Assembly (NCBI GenBank): GCA_023388055.1
Contig: JAEWGW010000027.1
Location: forward strand, 186,001-250,000
From: Bacillota bacterium
GTDB lineage: Bacteria; Bacillota; Bacilli; Paenibacillales; NBRC-103111
Reading direction: 5' to 3'
Length of the DNA: 64,000 nt
The notes under the pieces are model-generated. The model made no database searches and was not told where the DNA came from. It saw only the letters and a list, made by a program, of their open reading frames with translations. This document shows positions 61,654 to 64,000 of the stretch, in pieces; position 1 is the stretch's first letter; each line of letters opens with the position of its first letter. Made by a program: the position numbers and the translations under genes.

Positions 61654-62264
61654 TGGCGGAAAAAGCGAAAATCTTCCCGGTGGGTACGGGAGGCGGTCCC
61701 ATTGAGGTGATGTTCAACCCCAATGAATACACCGTTTCCTTCGAAGGAAAATATACCGGGGAGCAAAACAATAAGCAATTTCAAATTTCGGAAATGCCGG
61801 AATTTAAGGTGTCCTTGTTCTATGACACGTATGAGCAGCGGAGGGATGTCCGCAAGGAAACCGCTAAGCTCACCTCACTCCTGGCCCCAAAGGTTAGCGG
61901 CAAGAATACCAGGAAACCTCCGGACTGCATGTTTGTCTGGGGAGGGTTCACCTACCGGGGGCTGCTAAGCAGAATTGAACAGAAGTTTACCATGTTTCTG
62001 GAGAACGGGGTTCCTGTCCGTTCGCTCCTGGATGTCACCTTCATTACCAACGAGTCGGACAAGGCGGTGGAGGATAACAAGGGTTTGAATGCCTGCCGGA
62101 AGCTGTGGGTGGTTAAAAGCGGAGACCGCTTGGACCTGATTGCAGGCGAGGCGCTGAAGGACCCGGGGGCATGGCGGAGAATTGCGGAGCTGAACAAGAT
62201 TGCCAACGCAATCGGCTTCCCCGGAAAAAATGATGTCGGGAGGACCCTGGTCATCCCGGATTAA
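61653..62264 (+). CDS. LysM-containing tube/spike adaptor (Afp7/Pvc7-like)
   Basis: A 203-residue protein. The first 150 residues match the CIS tube/adaptor family (GGPIEVMFNPNEYTVSFEGKY, seen as IEVMFNPNEYTVSF; FVWGGFTYRGLLSRIEQKFTMF, seen as GFTYRGLLSRIEQKF). The last 50 form a LysM domain (WVVKSGDRLDLIAGEALKD and GRTLVIPD). In T4 the analogue gp53 and in Afp the protein Afp7 sit in the baseplate and hold hub and tube together; LysM here is structural rather than wall-binding. TAATG overlap with the preceding gene. Confidence 0.92.
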   Translation: MAEKAKIFPVGTGGGPIEVMFNPNEYTVSFEGKYTGEQNNKQFQISEMPEFKVSLFYDTYEQRRDVRKETAKLTSLLAPKVSGKNTRKPPDCMFVWGGFTYRGLLSRIEQKFTMFLENGVPVRSLLDVTFITNESDKAVEDNKGLNACRKLWVVKSGDRLDLIAGEALKDPGAWRRIAELNKIANAIGFPGKNDVGRTLVIPD

Positions 62265-62276
62265 GGTGGAATCGCA

Positions 62277-63320
62277 ATGAGCACCAGCGTTGCCAATTTC
62301 AAGATAGAGATCAACGGAAGCAAGCTCCCCCCTGAGCTGAATGCTGCGGTGGAGGCAGTCACCGTAGAGGATGAGCTGAATGTGCCCGCCTTGTTCTGCA
62401 TGAAGCTGAATATGGTGAACTCCAGTGCCGGCATGTGGCGGGGCATCGACCTGAAGACGGTGAAGCCGGGTGACAAAATCAAGGTGTCCCTGGGGCTGGA
62501 TAAGGTTGAACCCTTGATAAGCGGGGAGATTACCTCCTTGGACCTGACCTTCTCGGAGCATTCCGTTCTGGAAATCCGGGGTTATGACATGCTTCACAGA
62601 CTCCGTATGGGTACAAGAAGCAAGGTGTTCCTGAAGAAAAAGGACAGCGATATTGCCTCCGAAATTGCCAAGGAGCATGGCCTTACGCCGGTTGTGGACG
62701 ATACCAAAACCATCTATCCCTACCTGTTCCAGAACAATCTGAGCAACTATGAATTTCTCTTGGAGCGGGCGGCACGGCTGGACTATGAATTGTATGCCGA
62801 TGATCAGAAGCTAATCTTCGTCAAGTCGCGGGCATCCAAGGCCCCGGTGCTTCCGGATATGACCTTCAAGAAGGATTTTGAGAAAATCAATCTGGAGCTG
62901 AGGGCACTGACCCGGGGAAGCAAGGTGAAGGTACGGGGCTGGGATGTGAAGGAGAAGAAGGCGGTGGAGGCGGAGGCCAAGGCCGGGGATGAAGCTACCA
63001 AGATGGGCGGCAAGGAAACCGGCTTCGAGCTATCGGCGAAGGCCTTGGAGGAATCCCCCATTGCCCTGCCTGCCGAAAGCCTGATCGAATTAAGCGAGGC
63101 CAAGGCTCTGGCACAAGCCGCCTATAACAGCCGGCTCCGGGAGTTTATTGCCGGTGAAGGCATGTGCTGGGGCAACGCCCTTCTGCGGTCGGGCAAAACC
63201 GTCAAGCTGCTTGGACTGGGAGACCGCTTCAGCGGCATCTATTACATTGTTTCAACCGTGCATAAATATGATACGAAGGGCTATACCACTACTTTTAAAG
63301 TAAAGAGGACAGGCCTATGA
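62277..63320 (+). CDS. Spike hub protein (gp27-like, Afp8 N-terminal / phage late control D)
   Basis: A 347-residue protein of the phage late control D/VgrG N-terminal family: LELxINGSKLP start, LGLDKVEPLISGEITSLDLTFS, EIRGYDMLHRLRMG, SDIASEIAKEHGL and NNLSNYEFLLERAARLDYELY (seen as SNYEFLLERAARLDY). It forms the trimeric hub on which the spike sits. It ends YYIVSTVHKYDTKGYTTTFKV, the usual end of this domain. The spike gene overlaps its stop (ATGA), so the hub and spike are split into two proteins, unlike single-chain VgrG. Confidence 0.93.
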   Translation: MSTSVANFKIEINGSKLPPELNAAVEAVTVEDELNVPALFCMKLNMVNSSAGMWRGIDLKTVKPGDKIKVSLGLDKVEPLISGEITSLDLTFSEHSVLEIRGYDMLHRLRMGTRSKVFLKKKDSDIASEIAKEHGLTPVVDDTKTIYPYLFQNNLSNYEFLLERAARLDYELYADDQKLIFVKSRASKAPVLPDMTFKKDFEKINLELRALTRGSKVKVRGWDVKEKKAVEAEAKAGDEATKMGGKETGFELSAKALEESPIALPAESLIELSEAKALAQAAYNSRLREFIAGEGMCWGNALLRSGKTVKLLGLGDRFSGIYYIVSTVHKYDTKGYTTTFKVKRTGL

Positions 63321-64000
63321 GGGATGGAGCCGGAATTTCCAATGCTGCGGACAGCTTCTTGAACGAAGGCAGAATCTATGGAGTGGTGGCGGGAATTGTC
63401 ATCAAGAATGATTCCGCCAACGATGCGGAGAAGCCGGGTCCCGGGCGGGTGAAGGTGAAGATCCCGATGCTTGGCATGCTGGAATCCAATTGGGCCCGAA
63501 TGGTATCCTTCATGGCCGGCAAGGAGCGGGGGGCCTTCTTCCTGCCCGAGCCTGACGACGAGGTGCTGGTTGCTTTTGAGAACGGGGATGTGAACCGTCC
63601 TTATGTGATCGGCGCCTTGTGGAACGGGAAGGATATACCTCCCGAAACCAACAAGGATGGCAAAAACAATACCCGCCTCATCAAGTCGCGGAGCGGGCAT
63701 GTGTTGGCCTTCAACGATAAGCAGGGTGAGGAGCAGCTGACCATCACCTCCGCCAAGGGCCATGTTTTCCGCCTGGATGACAAAAACGGCAGTGAAACCA
63801 TTCAGCTTATCGACAAGTCGGGCAAAAACAAGCTGGTCATCGCCACGAAGGATAACAACATCTCTATCATCTCTGCCAAGGACATTGAGATTTCCGCGCC
63901 TAACGGCAAAATTGCATTAAGCGCCAAAAGCATCGAAATGAAATCCTCGGCGGAAACCAAGCTGGAAGCCTCGGCAGGTATGGACGTGAAGGCCTCCGGT
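63317..64000 (+). CDS. Spike protein, gpV/gp5 type baseplate assembly (partial)
   Basis: 228 residues are visible; the gene runs off the right edge. It has an OB-fold gpV domain (about 18-115; RIYGVVAGIVI, GRVKVKIPML, DEVLVAFENGDVNRPYVIGALW) and then regular beta strands (SAKDIEISAPNGK, LSAKSIEMKSSAETKL) of the gp5 C-terminal helix that makes the needle shaft. It punctures the target envelope and may carry effectors or a PAAR tip. ATGA overlap with the hub gene couples their translation. Confidence 0.93.
   Translation, partial: MRDGAGISNAADSFLNEGRIYGVVAGIVIKNDSANDAEKPGPGRVKVKIPMLGMLESNWARMVSFMAGKERGAFFLPEPDDEVLVAFENGDVNRPYVIGALWNGKDIPPETNKDGKNNTRLIKSRSGHVLAFNDKQGEEQLTITSAKGHVFRLDDKNGSETIQLIDKSGKNKLVIATKDNNISIISAKDIEISAPNGKIALSAKSIEMKSSAETKLEASAGMDVKASG

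Noticed and set aside
38780..64000. Prophage
   Set aside because: Sheath and tube genes occur with DUF4255, AAA+ ATPase and DUF6760, which mark eCIS, and no head, packaging or integration genes are visible in 25 kb.

Overview
The window looks like a chromosomal segment of a spore-forming Gram-positive bacterium, most likely Paenibacillus or a close relative. The evidence is strong AGGAGG-type ribosome sites with frequent TTG and GTG starts, a complete sporulation sigma-K gene, a BclB-type collagen-like protein, a YesM/YesN-type two-component pair beside an LplB-type sugar transporter, and GC-rich codon use. No tRNA, rRNA, CRISPR array or insertion sequence was recognised.

Bases 1-26,800 are mostly housekeeping and surface functions. 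In order they hold a foldase end, a PEP synthase/PPDK regulator, a rhomboid protease, an NfnAB-like flavoprotein pair, an L,D-transpeptidase with a secreted protein, a J-domain membrane protein, a Lon-like PDZ protease, ribosomal protein L25/Ctc and two Fur-controlled FecCD permeases. These are followed by an ABC exporter, an LnrJK/LnrLMN-like divergent drug-sensing and export locus, a collagen-like protein, a PIG-V-like mannosyltransferase, a formate/nitrite channel, a PRiA4-ORF3/DUF6155 fusion and sigK. Four intergenic spaces in this part carry a roughly 180 bp repeat element with one constant geometry: two direct units about 50 bp apart, then two inverted units about 50 bp apart. The unit sequence differs at each site.

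Bases 26,900-38,800 form a carbohydrate-use locus. A membrane kinase and an AraC-type regulator precede a DUF3502 solute-binding lipoprotein, a GH2 enzyme, two LplB/YtcP-type permeases and a GH3 beta-glucosidase.

Bases 38,780-64,000 are the accessory highlight: the first part of an extracellular contractile injection system (eCIS, a phage-tail-like particle). It starts with a split sigma-factor-like pair on the minus strand. Divergent from it are an LL-H-type holin, a 2,249-residue protein with 21 HYR repeats and a C-terminal cellulose-binding CBM3, an XhlA-type holin and a DUF1906 lysin-like protein. Next come a 1,482-residue toxin-like cargo with an AT-rich nuclease-like tip and an overlapping immunity candidate, and then the particle genes: AAA+ ATPase, DUF4255 cap, sheath, tube, chaperone, DUF6760, second tube, a Pro-rich protein, LysM adaptor, spike hub and gpV spike. 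The locus runs off the right edge, so baseplate wedge, tape measure and fibre genes are not seen. Three of its transcription units are preceded by a similar C-rich GYATYTAY motif. The working picture is sigma-controlled production, holin/lysin release and delivery of an exchangeable toxin. This is inference from gene content and motifs.
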